Origin: Pleurostoma richardsiae
Taxonomy: Eukaryota; Ascomycota; Sordariomycetes; Calosphaeriales; Pleurostomataceae
Assembly (NCBI GenBank): GCA_030052745.1
Contig: JANBVO010000050.1
Span: 65,985 to 129,984, forward strand
DNA length: 64,000 nt
Direction of reading: 5' to 3'
Shown: in pieces, positions 21,824-34,113 of the stretch
How positions within the stretch are numbered: the first letter of the stretch is position 1
How the letters are laid out: each line of letters begins with the position of its first letter
Program-made: the position numbers and the translations under genes
The notes under the pieces: generated by a model
What the model saw: only the letters and a program-made list of their open reading frames with translations
Told to the model about the DNA's origin: nothing
Database searches by the model: none

Positions 21824-23473
21824 ATGCGCCTACTCAACTCTTCGACCCTCAAGCTGCGCGAGTTCGCGGGGTCTGATATCCCGCCGTACGCGATCCTTTC
21901 GCACACGTGGGACCACGACGGCGGCGAGGTCACCTTCCGCGACATGCAGGACCCGGAGCAGTGCTCGTCCGCGGCCGGCTTCTCCAAGATCGCGTCCTGC
22001 TGCGCGCGCGCGCAACAGGACGGCCTGTCGTGGGTGTGGATCGACGCCGTGTGCATCGACCGCTCCTCGGCTGCCGACCTGTGTGAGGCCGCAAACGCCA
22101 TGTACCGGTGGTACGCGAGCGCCGAGGTCTGCTACGCCTATCTGGCCGACGTGTCGCCCCCCGCAGCCGGCGCGGGACTGCTGGCGGGCACCCGCGGAGG
22201 CGGCCGCTTCAGGCGGGCGCGGTGGTTCACGCGCGGCTGGACCCTGCAGGAGCTGCTCGCGCCGCGTGAGATCGAGTTCTACGCGCAGGACTGGACGGAG
22301 CTGGGCACCAGGCGGAGCCTCGCGGCGCTCATCAGCAGGGCCACGGGGGTGCCGGCCGCGCTGCTGCACCAGGGGCAGAGCGCGGGGGGCGGCAGCGGCC
22401 TGGCGGCGTGCTCGGTCGCGGAGCGGATGTCGTGGGCGGCGAGGCGGAGCACGACGCGACCGGAGGACATGGCGTACTGCCTGATGGGGCTGTTCGGGGT
22501 GAACATGCCGGTGCTGTACGGGGAAGGGGCCGAGCGGGCGTTCGTGCGGCTGCAGGGGGAGATCATGAGGCGGGAGGAGGACTACACGCTTTTCCTCTGG
22601 AGGAGTCCTTCGGGAGAGCCGGTGAAGGGATTCTTTGCGCATTCGCCGCAGTCGTTCCTGCCTACGGGACCTCACTCGCTGGGGTCGAAGCGGTCGTGTC
22701 GCTATGCCGAGATCAAAGCTTCCAGGGCCTTTACCAGGGGCAAGAGCACGGTACCCGAAGAGTGCTCGCGGCCGTGCGAGGTCACGCCCAGAGGGGTGAG
22801 GATCTCGCTGTGGACGAGGCCTTTCGGAAGGAAGAAGCTGGCGTGGACGTTCGCCTTCTATTACGACCAGATGGTGTGCGTGCTCCTCGACCGACTGGAG
22901 GGCGCGCATTCCCGCTGTGTAAGCTACACCAGATCTGCGGCCGAGTGCGTCGTGCTGCAGGCGACACTGGATGGATTCGGTCTGGAGGAGATATACATCC
23001 CCGAGAGGCGGAGTGAGCCGACGCCAATATCACATCCCCTGAAATTAGATCAGGGCGTTATGCTGAGGTTAGACGCGTCACCAATAGGAAGCCTCTCTAT
23101 AAAGAACACGTATCCTGACTGCAAGCCACAGCCTCTCGAAGATGGCATGTACATGATCAGGCTCCAGAGAAACGGAGCTGGCGGCATGTTGGCCGTCGTG
23201 ATGAGCGCCACACATGGGGCCCGTGAGACTCTGTTCTTCGCGTCATTCGTCTTCTCTCCCGGAGTCAAATCTTGCCAGATTCTTCCCTATGATTCGAATA
23301 CATCCCTAGACGCGAAGTTCACCAACGGGGACCTATCGTCTGCTTCGGCTGCGGATGCCTCCGACAGGGTGATGGTGCGCTTAGTAGACGGGTCGTCCGT
23401 TTCGGCCGCTGTCAAGGTCCGCCTAGGGGGACTGAGCGCGAGGGTGTCGCTCATACCAGGATTGCCCAACTAG
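21824..23473 (+). CDS. HET-domain (heterokaryon incompatibility-type) protein
   Basis: A protein of the HET family, which in some fungi governs recognition of non-self and a cell-death response at hyphal fusion; most members have no tested role. A single exon encodes 549 residues from the ATG at 21824. The start MRLLNSSTLKL is the canonical beginning of HET proteins, so I prefer it to the ATG at 21797. Conserved blocks are YAILSHTWD (residues about 22-30), DGLSWVWIDAVCID (66-79), AMYRWYASAEVCYAYL (90-105), RWFTRGWTLQELLAP (135-149) and the C-terminal part of the domain RPEDMAYCLMGLFGVNMPVLYGEG (two pieces of one block around residues 210-233). The rest, about 300 residues, has no recognised repeat or NACHT motif. 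A HET gene next to housekeeping genes is common, and its partner is unknown. Confidence 0.92.
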   Translation: MRLLNSSTLKLREFAGSDIPPYAILSHTWDHDGGEVTFRDMQDPEQCSSAAGFSKIASCCARAQQDGLSWVWIDAVCIDRSSAADLCEAANAMYRWYASAEVCYAYLADVSPPAAGAGLLAGTRGGGRFRRARWFTRGWTLQELLAPREIEFYAQDWTELGTRRSLAALISRATGVPAALLHQGQSAGGGSGLAACSVAERMSWAARRSTTRPEDMAYCLMGLFGVNMPVLYGEGAERAFVRLQGEIMRREEDYTLFLWRSPSGEPVKGFFAHSPQSFLPTGPHSLGSKRSCRYAEIKASRAFTRGKSTVPEECSRPCEVTPRGVRISLWTRPFGRKKLAWTFAFYYDQMVCVLLDRLEGAHSRCVSYTRSAAECVVLQATLDGFGLEEIYIPERRSEPTPISHPLKLDQGVMLRLDASPIGSLSIKNTYPDCKPQPLEDGMYMIRLQRNGAGGMLAVVMSATHGARETLFFASFVFSPGVKSCQILPYDSNTSLDAKFTNGDLSSASAADASDRVMVRLVDGSSVSAAVKVRLGGLSARVSLIPGLPN

Positions 23474-23864
23474 AATGACTTCAGGGGAGATATCGAAGAG
23501 TGTGAGCCGAGGGCCAAGAGGAGACCAAAGTGGCCGTGTACAAAGGTAACCCAGGCAAGAAAGTCACCGTTTCGGACTGCATGGTGAGAGCAACTCTGAT
23601 GAACCAGGGACAAATCATGGTAAAGGAGTGTTATTTTCGATTGGTGTAAGCTAGAAGGAAGAGCAGTTGGGATAGAAAGGAGTGACAATGGTAAACGCCA
23701 TAAAGATGCTGGTGACAAATGATCCCTTAATGCCCCTGAAATGCGTCTAGAACCCGGGGACTCCACTCCGATGCCACCTTCAATGCCGAGTACTCCGTCT
23801 TAATGAAAGAATTCACCAACATCAATCTTGCCGAGATCATTCAAAGCGCGGCTGCCACTCGCCT
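23474..23864. other. Convergent intergenic region
   Basis: About 390 bases between the convergent HET and secreted-protein genes. Presumably two 3' untranslated regions. Nothing else is seen. Confidence 0.55.
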
Positions 23865-24452
23865 TCAGCAGCTCACCTTCAAGTAGACGCCCAGCGAGTT
23901 CGCCTCGTCATTCGGCCGGATGTCCTGGCGCCAGTACGCCCACTGCGCCTCCTGCAGGTACGCCGGGATCTCGACCAGCACATCCGGGATCGACGCGCAG
24001 GGGTCCGAGTGGATGTTCTGGCTGCCCACCTGGATGTTGTTGGCGCCGAACTGCCCCAGCTTGACGGCCTGCACGTCCGCCAGCGTGTCGCTCGGCTCGT
24101 ACGCGGCCCGCGGGACGCCCGCCCAGGTCGGCGACACATTGCCCCCGTTCGCGGGCTTGCCCTGCTGTACCTCGGAGTCGAAGCGGTCGGCGGGCAGGTT
24201 GAGCACCCAGGTGCAGGTGCCGGAGGAGGGGGGCGCGAAGCGGAGGAGCTGGCTGTAGCCGGTGGTCAGGTCGGCGTTCAGGGCGACCTCGAAAGAGGGG
24301 CTGGTGTCCCACCCGGGGGCGTCCGGGCGGGAGAGGTCGAAGGTGATCATCTGGTAGGGGGCGAGGATGGTGCTGCCGTTGCAGGAGGGGGCGGCGGACG
24401 CGCCGAGGGCCAGGAGGCTGGCGATGCCGACGAAAAGAGCTCCCTTGGCCAT
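23865..24452 (-). CDS. Small secreted protein, possibly But2-C-like
   Basis: A single exon encodes 195 residues. Residues 1-20 form a signal peptide with a hydrophobic core (LFVGIASLLALGASA) and an Ala-x-Ala type cleavage site before APSC. The mature part has four cysteines (near residues 23, 79, 154 and 195), an acidic aromatic composition and a final YLKVSC at the very C-terminus. The layout recalls fungal cell-surface proteins with a But2-like C-terminal beta-sandwich domain, but this is only an impression from composition and ending. No GPI signal is present. A TATA-like site lies 130 bases upstream. Confidence 0.72.
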   Translation of the reverse strand: MAKGALFVGIASLLALGASAAPSCNGSTILAPYQMITFDLSRPDAPGWDTSPSFEVALNADLTTGYSQLLRFAPPSSGTCTWVLNLPADRFDSEVQQGKPANGGNVSPTWAGVPRAAYEPSDTLADVQAVKLGQFGANNIQVGSQNIHSDPCASIPDVLVEIPAYLQEAQWAYWRQDIRPNDEANSLGVYLKVSC

Positions 24453-25741
24453 TTGCGTTTCAGGTGTGGTTTTCTGTTTTTATATAGGTGGGATATCGGA
24501 ATGCGAGCTTGGGTTGTTGAGCTGCGTCTTCGAGTGTTTGGTGATGCTGCCTCCTGCATCGCCAGCTCTGGGATGACCGTGGTTTTATATACCCAGAAAG
24601 ACCGGCAGCGAGGCTTGGAAACACCACGATACCATCACTGCGTCGGGCATTGTTTCTGAGTGGCGCTCACTGCCATCCTTGGAATAATCAAGCAGTCCCA
24701 GCCGGCTATTCATCCTGCTCTTTCTAGTAACTACACTTACATGTGTATTACGATCACCTCTGGTGAGAAGCCGGCAGGCCTTCAGCCCTACGCGGCTGTG
24801 AGCTGGAAGAGGATGAGGCGCAATGGCACCGAGCTCATGTTTCCTGGCCTAACGTGGCTACTGCCAAGGCCAGCTGCCCGTCGGTCATTTATGAGAGGCT
24901 GCTCGCTGCTTGTGCGTGAAAGCCTGTCGTGCCACCAAAAATAGACTCAGCCGTTCGTTCCGCCGATAAATGGTGAATGTTATGGCCAGAACTGTCAATA
25001 GGCTATCAGGCTGGCCGTGCCCGCTGGCTTAGTCGACTTGTACGACAGCCGTCAGAGAAAGGGTTAACTAGCGTATGGGTGAGCCAGCTCCAGCCCTCTA
25101 GCATCACTACAGGTGGGAGCTGTCATCGGCCCGTTGACCGGCCCAACTGGGTGTTTTTCGAGGTTCTACAGATTATGTCGAGGGAACCCAGAATGACGGC
25201 GCCCAAGCCACAGATACTCATTAGTCTGGTCAGGTAATACAGTGCTGAAACTTTCGTGGAACAAAGCATTGAGTATCTGGACATTGCTTGAATTGATCAG
25301 CCGTACGCTGGTAGCAAGATGACTGTATTATCCTCGTGGGAGATACAAGTCAGCTCCTGAGTTCGGAGGGGAAAAGGGGGTGGGACAGGACATCAACACT
25401 CTTTGTCAGGACTACTCTCTCTAGAGTTGCGTGCGGGATCCCAGATTGTGAATGTCAGTCAAGGGGGGCTCCGATGTACGTCAGTACCTGTGTAATGCAT
25501 TTCTGTCGTGTGTATATTCTAGTATGTTGTAAGTACCTTTCTCTGGCTTATGCAAAGCAAAATGACAGAAACCAAGGCCAGCGGCCCTCCCATCCATCCA
25601 TCCTTGCCAGCCAAGTCAGGACATCCGCCCCTCTAGTCTATCAGACCCTCGTCAGCAGGCAAGCCAGGCCATCCGAACTCTCAATCGTGACTCGTATACA
25701 AATGTCCACGCGCGATCCACCGCAAGAAATAGAACAGCACG
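24453..25741. other. Intergenic region
   Basis: About 1.3 kb between the secreted-protein gene and the end of tps2. It contains the TATA-like sites above near the left end and no supportable gene. Confidence 0.5.
24583..24591 (-). promoter_or_regulatory. TATA box of secreted-protein gene
   Basis: TATATAAAA on the minus strand, about 131-139 bases upstream of the start codon at 24452. A second copy of the same motif at 24477-24485 is too close to the start codon to be the main one. Confidence 0.45.
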
Positions 25742-28700
25742 TCAGTTCTCGGGGATGTGCCCCTCAACGGCGCTCAGAGCCGCAAGGTTGACCTCTCCCA
25801 TGCTCAGCGCGCCTCCCGCAGTTGCGCCCGACCCACCGCCACCCACACCAGCCAGCAGCGCGATGCACTCGATCACGTCCTCTGGCTCCAGCAGGTGCCA
25901 GCGAGCCAGGGTGACCTTCGTGCTTGCGCCGACCGTCACCGTGAAGACATGCTCTGCCGCCAGCTCCTTCTTTCCCCCCTCGCTCTCCTTAGGAAGCTTG
26001 GTCGTAGTCGCGGTCGCAGGCGGTGCAGACAGCCCGTTAAGTGCCCGGAACATGTCCTCGTCCGTGAAATCGTCGCCCATACAGAGGACGAACTCGAGCT
26101 TCGATGGGCCGTCCGCTGCGTCCCCCGCAGCGGCATTGAGGTTGGATAGATCGGCATTGTACGAGTTGACAAGACGTTTGGCAATCTCACCCTTGTTGAT
26201 GAAGGTAGGGCGCACCTCCAGGTTAGCCTTGCCCGTCATAACCTCCACGTCCCACTTGCGGCCAACCGTGGCCTCGAGCTCCTTCTGACACTCCCGCGAC
26301 ATGTGCTGGCCCTGCTCAGGGTCGGCTTGCCGATAGTGCCAGGTGAGAGCGCAGCGCTTGCGCTCAATGAAGGAGCCTGCGGGCACGTGTCAGAGAACTA
26401 CCGTTGACAACGACTACACAACGATAATAAAGGGCGAAAACTTACCGGGTACCTTGTCCGTGAACCTCTGGAAAACCTCAATCACCTCCGCCTGCCAGCC
26501 CATGTCGAATTTCTCCGCGAGGTTCTCCCACTCGTTGCTCCCAGGATGCTTCATGAAACTGCCATGCTCAGCACTGAACCCCAATTCTGCAATGTGGCCG
26601 AGGTGGTGATTCAAGAACTCCTGGTCACGCCCAGAGATAATCCACACCGCGTTCCTATGGTCTGCCGCCAACGCCTTGAGCGTGTGTATCACCCGCTCGG
26701 AGGGGATCGCGGCACTGGGCTCGCGGACGATCGGTGTCAGGGTGCCATCGTAGTCGAACATGAACAGCCGCTTCCGCGCTGCGCGGTACGTTCGCAGCAT
26801 GGTGGCGCGATCAAGCAGGGGTGTGGCAACCGTGTTTTTGGAGCTGCCGAGGACCTGAACAAGTCGCTTGAGGAAGTTGCTAATCCAGGTTTGGACGGTA
26901 CGCGTCGTGACATACTCATGGAGAGACGTCTCCATAGCAGCCCTGCGCTCAGACGACATGGTCAAGGCGTTGTTGATCTGGTCAGCCACGCCTGACAAGT
27001 CCCATGGATTGATGTGGATGGCGTCCTTGAGCGTGCCTGCCGTGCCAGAGAACTCGGACAGGATCAGTGGACCGTGGTTGTCGCGCTGGCAGAGGACATA
27101 CTCCAGACTAGTGGTGTTCATGCCATCTCGTACCGATGTGATCAGGCCGATGTCGCCTGCACGTAGCAGCGCGAAGTACTCATCCTGCGACAGGTACTGT
27201 GGGTAATGCTGGACCGGGTTGTAGCCGAGGTTGCCGTACATGCCATTAATGCGCATAACGAGCTCGTTGACACGCGTGGCAATCTTGTTCTCTTCATCCT
27301 CCTTGTCCTCCTCGAATGAAGTTGGACTGGTCACCTGGATGAGAACAATCTGCTCGTTCCACTCCGGATACATCTCCAGGAAGCGTTCAAATGCCATAAG
27401 CTTCTGCGCCACGCCGCGCACGCTGTCCAGGCGATCTCTGCCCACGATGATCTTTTTGCCCTCGTAGATTTTCTTGAGTGCATCGTACTTCTCCGACACC
27501 GTATCGGACCAAGCGAGTTTCTCAACCTTCTCGGCATCGATGCCGATGGGGTGGACGCCGACCTGGACACGCGTGCCGTAGGCGTCCACGCCGCCCGTAT
27601 CTGAGGGGAAGCCCAGAATGCGCGTACAGCAGGAGCTGAAATGCCGGCTGTAGCTGTAGCTCTGGAAGCCGATCAAATTGGATCCGAGAACGCCTTCCAA
27701 CACCTCCTTTCTCCGAGGCAGACACCTCAGGAACTCGCTCGAAGGGAACGGGCAGTGTAGGAAGAAGGTGATGTACATGTGCGGAGCACGCTGCCGCAGC
27801 ATGCTGGGGACGAGCATTAGATAGTAGTCGTGAACCACAACGACGTCTCCCGGCTTGTAGATCTCGAGGATCCGGTTGGCGAACTTCTGGTTCATGCGGT
27901 AGTAGTCTGCCCACTGGATACGCTCTTTTCGACCATCCGTGGGCTCGTGCTGCTTGTAGTGGAACAGCGGGTAGAGCTCATGCTCGGCGTACCGCCGCCA
28001 CCGCATCTGCTCTTTAAGGAGCACACCCTCGTCATGTCCGTCTGTATCATCTGCCAGCCAGACGGGGATAGTCTTGGTGGTCTTATCGTGCGACAGCTGG
28101 TGCTCCAAGCGCGTCATATCCTCATGGGGTATCCACAGTCCATCAGTCAGTGGCGGCGTGGGAAGAGGGTTATCGGGACCGACAGGGACTGGCGCGGAGA
28201 GGGCGTTCAAAGAGGGCATGTACTGCGTTGTGTTCGGCGGAGTTCCGGGCGGGGAGAGAAATTCCTCAGCAGGGGTTTCGATCTCTCCGGTCCATGCAAC
28301 CACTGTGTGATTCCACGGGGAATGGTCGGACGAAAGGTATGCGAAGGAGTCAAACAGTGCCGACTGGCCGCGACGGCTCTTCAGCTCCTACATGGATAGA
28401 GGCGCATAGTTAGTATATCGCATTCTTCTCGAGGGACCTGGTGGTTCCGTGCATCACTTCATGGCGCACTACGTCACACACAGCGCCCTTCAAAAAAGAC
28501 CAATAACATGGGACCAAGCAACTCACCCAGGCAGAGCCCTTATGATACCGCAGTGTATGGGGAATGTTGAAGGTGGCGGAGATGATGTTTCCGCTCAGCG
28601 GCAGGTCGGGGTTTGCCGCCCGGTACTCGCTGATGGACTCGCGCCTTCCGCTCATGGTTGGCCGGCTCATGCGACGCAGGAGATCGGCGCCGGACTCGGA

Positions 28701-29072
28701 CCCGGTCTTGTCTTGCAAAGCAGTGTTGTCGTCGATGGGGTCGGGAGAAGCCACCGGCTTCTGTGACTGATTGTGGAAGTAGCCCCCTGGTGTTCCTTGC
28801 CGCGCTTGTCCCAGCTTCTTGGGGCCCAATGACTCGTCGCCGGAGCTGTAGGTGCTGAGGCCGATGCCTGGGGTGACAGGGACGGCGGTGACGGACTGGC
28901 GCAGGTTCGGAGGCAGGGCAGACTCGGCGCGCTCGGCGAAGGTCGGACGGTGGGTGGAAGCAGTCGATGCCGGGGTCGAGGCGCGCGTCTCGTCTCTCAC
29001 GGCTGCGGCAAGCTCGTTGAGCGGGGGAGCAGGCGCTCCCTTGTCGGAGGAGGAGCTCGGCTGGTCTGCCAT
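25742..29072 (-). CDS. tps2: Trehalose-6-phosphate phosphatase (Tps2/OrlA type)
   Basis: The second enzyme of trehalose synthesis: it removes phosphate from trehalose 6-phosphate in the cytosol, normally within a complex with Tps1. Exons on the minus strand are 29072-28527, 28387-26446 and 26376-25742, encoding 1,040 residues. The first 180 residues are Ser/Pro/Thr-rich and probably regulatory. A glycosyltransferase-20-like domain follows, with VVVHDYYLMLVP, SVRDGMNTTSLEYV and SEFSGTAGTL; the HDYY form is like yeast Tps2, whose domain does not make trehalose phosphate. The phosphatase domain has the HAD motifs FDYDGTLTP, ISGRDQEF, AEHGSF and GDDFTDEDMF, all intact. Both introns are GT-AG and keep the frame. 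Trehalose genes are often stress-induced, but I did not verify stress elements. Confidence 0.95.
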
Positions 29073-32000
29073 GGTGGGGTTGAGTTAATGTGTCCCTGAG
29101 GAAGAGGAGAAAGAAAGAGAGAAAGCACAACAGACAAGGGAGAATACAGAGAGCAGGGGTAGAGCGTGCAGATAGGGGACAATAGGAGGACGGGAGACGA
29201 GAGACGACAGGAGAGACGAGGTGGTGGAAGAAGCCGTAGACAGTAGGTAGTCAGTCAGTCAAACCAACAACAAAGTGGGCTTTGGCTGACAGGCTATGAC
29301 GAGAGTGAAGCCTGATCGTCAGAGACGCAGAAGTGGGCGCCTTTGCTATGGCGACTGGTCCAGGCCAGTGTGGGGCCCTTTTCCTTCGTCTGGAGAGCGC
29401 TTCCGGGTAGGTTCTCCTTAGGGCATCATGGATTTAGCCTCTTGGGAAGGGTGTGCAGGACGATTTGCTCCTGCTGCAGCCGTGTGTGCGGCGGTATGTA
29501 GCCCGTGGTCTCACGGCTCCTCTTCTCCCGGTTTTTCTCTCGAGACCCGAGGTTTGATTTCTTTCTCGTTGCGGGCTTATGTAATATCGGCGCAGCTGCC
29601 CTCTCGTTGCCCTCGCAACTTCCTTGTTTGATTGTTGGTGTTGCACAGAATCCTCGCCGGGAGAGACACGGACGAAGCAGGTGCGACTGGCTGCTCGGGC
29701 GTCGAGGAGTTCAAGTTGCTGCTGCGGGAAGTACCAACGAGGGGTACCTTCCTTAGGTACCTAGGTACGCCTGTCGGGCCCACAATAATGATGCCAGTCG
29801 GTGCAGTCTCTTCCCAAAGCTTGCGACCTGATTGGGCAATCTCGTGTCGTCGGCGGGGTTCGCGGTGCAATTTGAAGCTTTTCGGGTCGCCCAGCGGTGA
29901 GCGGGCAGGAGGGACAAGAGGGGGAGGGGCCAAACCAAACCTGGGCCAGGTGCAGGCGCAGGGGAGGAAGGAGCGATCGATGAGGGATGGTGGGGTACCT
30001 CCGTACCCCTCGTTCGTCTCTACCTCTCGCCTCTGGAGCACAGAAGCGGGACTGAGGGGCAGTGAATGAATGAATTGGTGATTGTATCGTTGACTTCCTT
30101 TCTCACCACGTGATGTTGCTCCGTCCGATGTCTCTCTTGTCTCATCCACAATTTCCATGCAAAAGGGGATGAATGCGGGCATTCCTTTGAGTGCGGTGTG
30201 ATGCGACGTTTGTACGGAGTACCGCAAAAAGGCCATCATGATGCAACGAATAGCAAAAACGGAGCAGAAGAGCCATCGAGCCTTGAAGGAAAGCAGAGAC
30301 CGACGAACCTTGCACTGATTGACGTAATTGGCGGCTCGACGAAGGGAGGCCAAACCACAAAACCAAAGAGCTCGCCTTTGCTGGTACCTTGAAATGCCAG
30401 GGCCAACCCGGCTGGGCCGCTAATCAATTCGCGCTTTGAATGCAGCGCACAGTCGGAACGTGATCCAGACGGCAAAAAGAGCCAGCAGAGCGTGGCAATG
30501 CCAGGGGACAGTCGACGGTACAAAAGGTCCGGCAGGATTCAGACAGAATGACGATACAGACGAGATGCACGTTGCAGCCAAGGCATATGAGTGGGAGCGG
30601 CCGACGTCTATATAAACGGGCCCTCAGTAGCCGGCCTGGAATGGAATGGACGGTTCACTGCCCTGGACGTCTTCTTTTTCCGCTTCCGGCCAGCGCGATC
30701 TGGGCCCTTACCTGGCCCAACTCCAGCGGGCTAATCGTGGGTGATCGGGCTGATCCGCCGGGGAGATCGACCTGGGCCACGCATTTGGGCGAGGGGTCAT
30801 TCAGCATGCGCTCTCGGCATCACTCAGGTACTGTGCAGTTTCCCCTGGCCCCCGTCTGCATCATCGTGGCTGGGGAAGAAGCCTGACTCAGTATCTCCAG
30901 CTTCTCGTCTCCAGCTTTCCCATGGGCAGAATCCACATTCGGCCCTGCTATGACGCAAATCCTCAGCTTCTCTTCCCACTCTTCCGCCTGCGAGCTTCAA
31001 CACGACTTCGTCTCCGCTCGCAATCGAGCGGACATTTTAGCATTAGTTCAGACGACTCTAGATCTAAACGACGCCCCAGATCCGACAGGGGTCGAGACTG
31101 TCGATCGGTTCCGTGCCCGAAAGACAATTCCCCGTACAAAGACAGCGATGCCCACCCGTTGTCACCCTGTTGGGTGTTGGCGGTAACCAGGAAACGGCCG
31201 GCCGAGCAGAAAAGCACCCCATTCTGGCAAACCGACGCGGGCCGCGCAACAAGCGCAAAGAAATCGCCAGACATCAGCCTGAATGCCGCCGTTCTCTCTT
31301 GACATATGCGGCTTTCTGCGAGTACCCGTTGAAACGGACGGAATGATGCGCATTCAGCGCCGAGTCGCCGAGAGATGAGCCATTTTCGGCGATGCTCTCG
31401 CGGCTGCAATCCTCAAACGCAGGAAGAAATGGCGCCGTCTTTCTCCGAGGTTGTACTGTGAGGAATACTGCTTGGCATCTTGTATGCTTTCAGGTGTTCC
31501 TTGATGTGAATGTATGTGCATTCAGTGTGGGCGTCAGTCATATCGTCGACTGGTCAACCTGCAGTGCTAGGCCCTGCATGTCGGCAGAGGTAGGGGGCTC
31601 TCCCCTCCCCCGAGCGGCCGCTGAATAGCTCTGCAGTTCCCACATGGCGCCGATCTGACCCTGTCACTGGCCCATACCACGAGCTGCACGAATTCGAGCG
31701 CACCCTTTTCGGCGCTGGTGGTGCTCCGGGGAGCGGTCGCTGATATTGTCGCCAATTTCAATCAGTTGCATGCAACACAGGTACGTACTTGCTATTCGGC
31801 CCTCGGGAATTCGACCCGGGCGAGTGGCCCCGGTTTTTGACGACATCACGAAGTGCAATGGGGAGTGCATCGATCTGCCCCTGCGAAGCGCAAAACTTTC
31901 CAATAGAGCTCACACAGCATTTCCCTTGATCTTTTCGCTTGGTCACGAGACTTCCACTCCTGCTCCTGCCCTCATCATCTCCTTTGTATCTATATGATTC

Positions 32001-33318
32001 CGGGGATGCTTTCTTCTCAATGTGGTCTCCAAATACCGCGTAGATAACCATCCTTGTAACCCCTGTTTATCTCCTTGGTTTCCAGCTCGGAGGGGGGAGG
32101 GATAGACGTTAAATCTTGGGCAGGCATGCGGCCTGCTCTATCAAGAGAGATCTGGATTGCTCTTCTGGCCGTCGATGTTCTGAGCTCCCTGCCGGGATAC
32201 CAACCCTTCGTCACCCTTAGGCGCTGAATCAGCGTCACGGGACGCATCGCGATGCACATGTAACTACTCTGAGTGGTATGTTCTATGGTTTCAGGCTAGG
32301 AATGGCGGGCCTAGCAATGAGATTCAGGTTTCGCCTGTCAGGCGAAGCGATTTGGAGTGTCATATACGTACGTGATTGAGGACACAGAAGTGCGGGCATG
32401 AGAAGCTCCACGGCACAGATTTAGTTGGAGGAGCGCAGCTACACATATGCTCGGTGAGAACGTATCGTTTATCACTCCGAATGTGCGTCTATTTGTTTCA
32501 GTACTTCTAATCCTAGATATACCGACTTCAAAGGAAGTGTGTTGAGCTATATAGAAATGGGCTCTCTTTCGTACTTGCCTCAAAATTAGTCTGTAGCATT
32601 CCGTAGGTAGACAGACCTCTTTGGTCTCGAAAGCCTCCCGCCAAGTTTGATACTCCCCTTTTCCTGGACTCTGTGCAGAGGATGACCTCTGAGCCAGCAT
32701 TATACGTCCGATCCCTGCGGTACGGTATTAGACTGCTCTAGCATTCACAGCGGCTGCCGCCCTCAATTTCTGTCATTCCATCCTAAGTCACCCTGAAGCG
32801 TATACAGGCATCGTATACAGGCATCTTTCAGGGTCCAGTAATCCAGCAGGATCTGCTTGAGCCTTATTCCTCTTGGCTGCTGCGTTTTCTCTCAACCGCC
32901 TTACTTTAATAAGTATTCAACCTGCAGCTGCCTCGCCACATTTTCTGCAACTTTCCCGCATTACTCCCATCGAGTATAAAAACAACTCTTATTTCTGACT
33001 CTCGTTAATGAAGAGGCAGCGCGACTTTCGTCTTTTCGCAATACGTGCTTTGTAAAGTGAGAGCGTACTCGATTACAGTACATCATCTCGAGATAAGTTG
33101 TCTCAGGATAGCCCACTGCATAGTCTGCGAGATGAACCAGTCTGAATCATTCTTGTATGGGCGTAGGAAAGTCATCATACGAACCAGTAAACAGCTGTTG
33201 TGGAAAAGGTTTCCTATTGACGAAATACCTACCTCTCCCCATATGATTCGTCAATCTAAGAGCAACACTACCTCCAGGCCAGCGTTATCAGCTGCAAGAT
33301 CCTCATCACTGTGGAATG
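29073..33318. other. Long intergenic region, no gene supported
   Basis: About 4.2 kb. The part next to tps2 is purine/pyrimidine-biased and contains AGGGG-type blocks near 29919-29929 and a nested AGGTACCT palindrome near 29755. Open frames up to about 250 codons occur but lack ATG starts, domains or coding composition. No RNA gene could be folded convincingly. Confidence 0.45.
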
Positions 33319-34113
33319 CTACACGACCTGTTCCCTCGGCCAAGCGAAAAACAATCTTGGACGCACAAAGTCCCCGCGTTGGCTCCAGAATTGCTTCCAG
33401 AGCCGCGTACGTGGGCATGTTCTCTCCTCCAAGATAGCCCTGCTGTACAGGTCCTGGACGGTCTGGAAGTGACCAGCGGCGGCCACCACCGGTGTGTAAT
33501 GGGCTGGCACAACAATCAAGTCGTCCCACTCTACGGCGCCGTCCTCCGGGTCTCCAAGCAACACGGTGTAAGTCTGCAAAGCAATGCACCAGGGATCTGG
33601 CTCACGGTGCCCCGCCCACAAGAGATCCATGAAGCCATTTAGTCTGTCAACGTCCGGAGCTCCCTCCTCGATTCGGATGAGGTCTTTCAGACTTCCCATG
33701 ACGTGTCGAACGCGGAAGATCTCCTCCACCCAACGCACCCCGTTCTCCCAAAGGTTCCTATGCGGGGTCTCGCCGTCAAGGAGGCGGACGAAAATGGTCT
33801 CCCTTTGGAGAGAGCACTCGTCAGCTTGGGGGCGGAAGAATCCCATTGGTGAGAGACCCTGGTAGAACGGCTCCCGGAAGAAGCGACGAACTGCGCCGTG
33901 ACTGGCTTTGCATGTGAGCATCAGTTGGACCTTCTCTTTGGGCGAAGGGGTCAGGTCAGCAGAGTCTTCACACTTCCACCTGCCGAGCATCGTCGAAAAC
34001 TGGATCCTTACAATGCGTGGGCGGACAATGTGGCCAGCAGCATGGAACCAGACGAGGTCCTGGAGTTCCGACGCCATGGCGCGGAAGACATGGAAGTCCT
34101 GCTGCTGGGACAT
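33319..34113 (-). CDS. 2EXR-domain fungal protein
   Basis: A single exon encodes 264 residues from the ATG at 34113 (MSQQQDF). The first 45 residues fit the 2EXR pattern found in many uncharacterised fungal proteins: F-x-V-F near the start, then ELQDLVW in place of the usual LP-x-E-x-R-x-x-IW, then a run with Arg-Pro-Arg-Ile-Val-x-Ile. A second hallmark, LMLTCKASHGAVRRFF (residues about 65-80), matches the helix with Cys-x-x-S/A that usually follows. The rest is mixed alpha/beta without a known enzyme motif. No function has been established for the family; members are numerous and often lineage-specific. Confidence 0.75.
   Translation of the reverse strand: MSQQQDFHVFRAMASELQDLVWFHAAGHIVRPRIVRIQFSTMLGRWKCEDSADLTPSPKEKVQLMLTCKASHGAVRRFFREPFYQGLSPMGFFRPQADECSLQRETIFVRLLDGETPHRNLWENGVRWVEEIFRVRHVMGSLKDLIRIEEGAPDVDRLNGFMDLLWAGHREPDPWCIALQTYTVLLGDPEDGAVEWDDLIVVPAHYTPVVAAAGHFQTVQDLYSRAILEERTCPRTRLWKQFWSQRGDFVRPRLFFAWPREQVV

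Noticed and set aside
29577-30353. Open frame of about 250 codons on the minus strand upstream of tps2
   Set aside because: No proper ATG at its limit, composition unlike neighbouring proteins, and no family motif. Likely promoter DNA.
31795-31845. tRNA-like GGGTCGAATTCCC on the minus strand
   Set aside because: The T-stem does not pair properly and no D-arm or anticodon arm is present.
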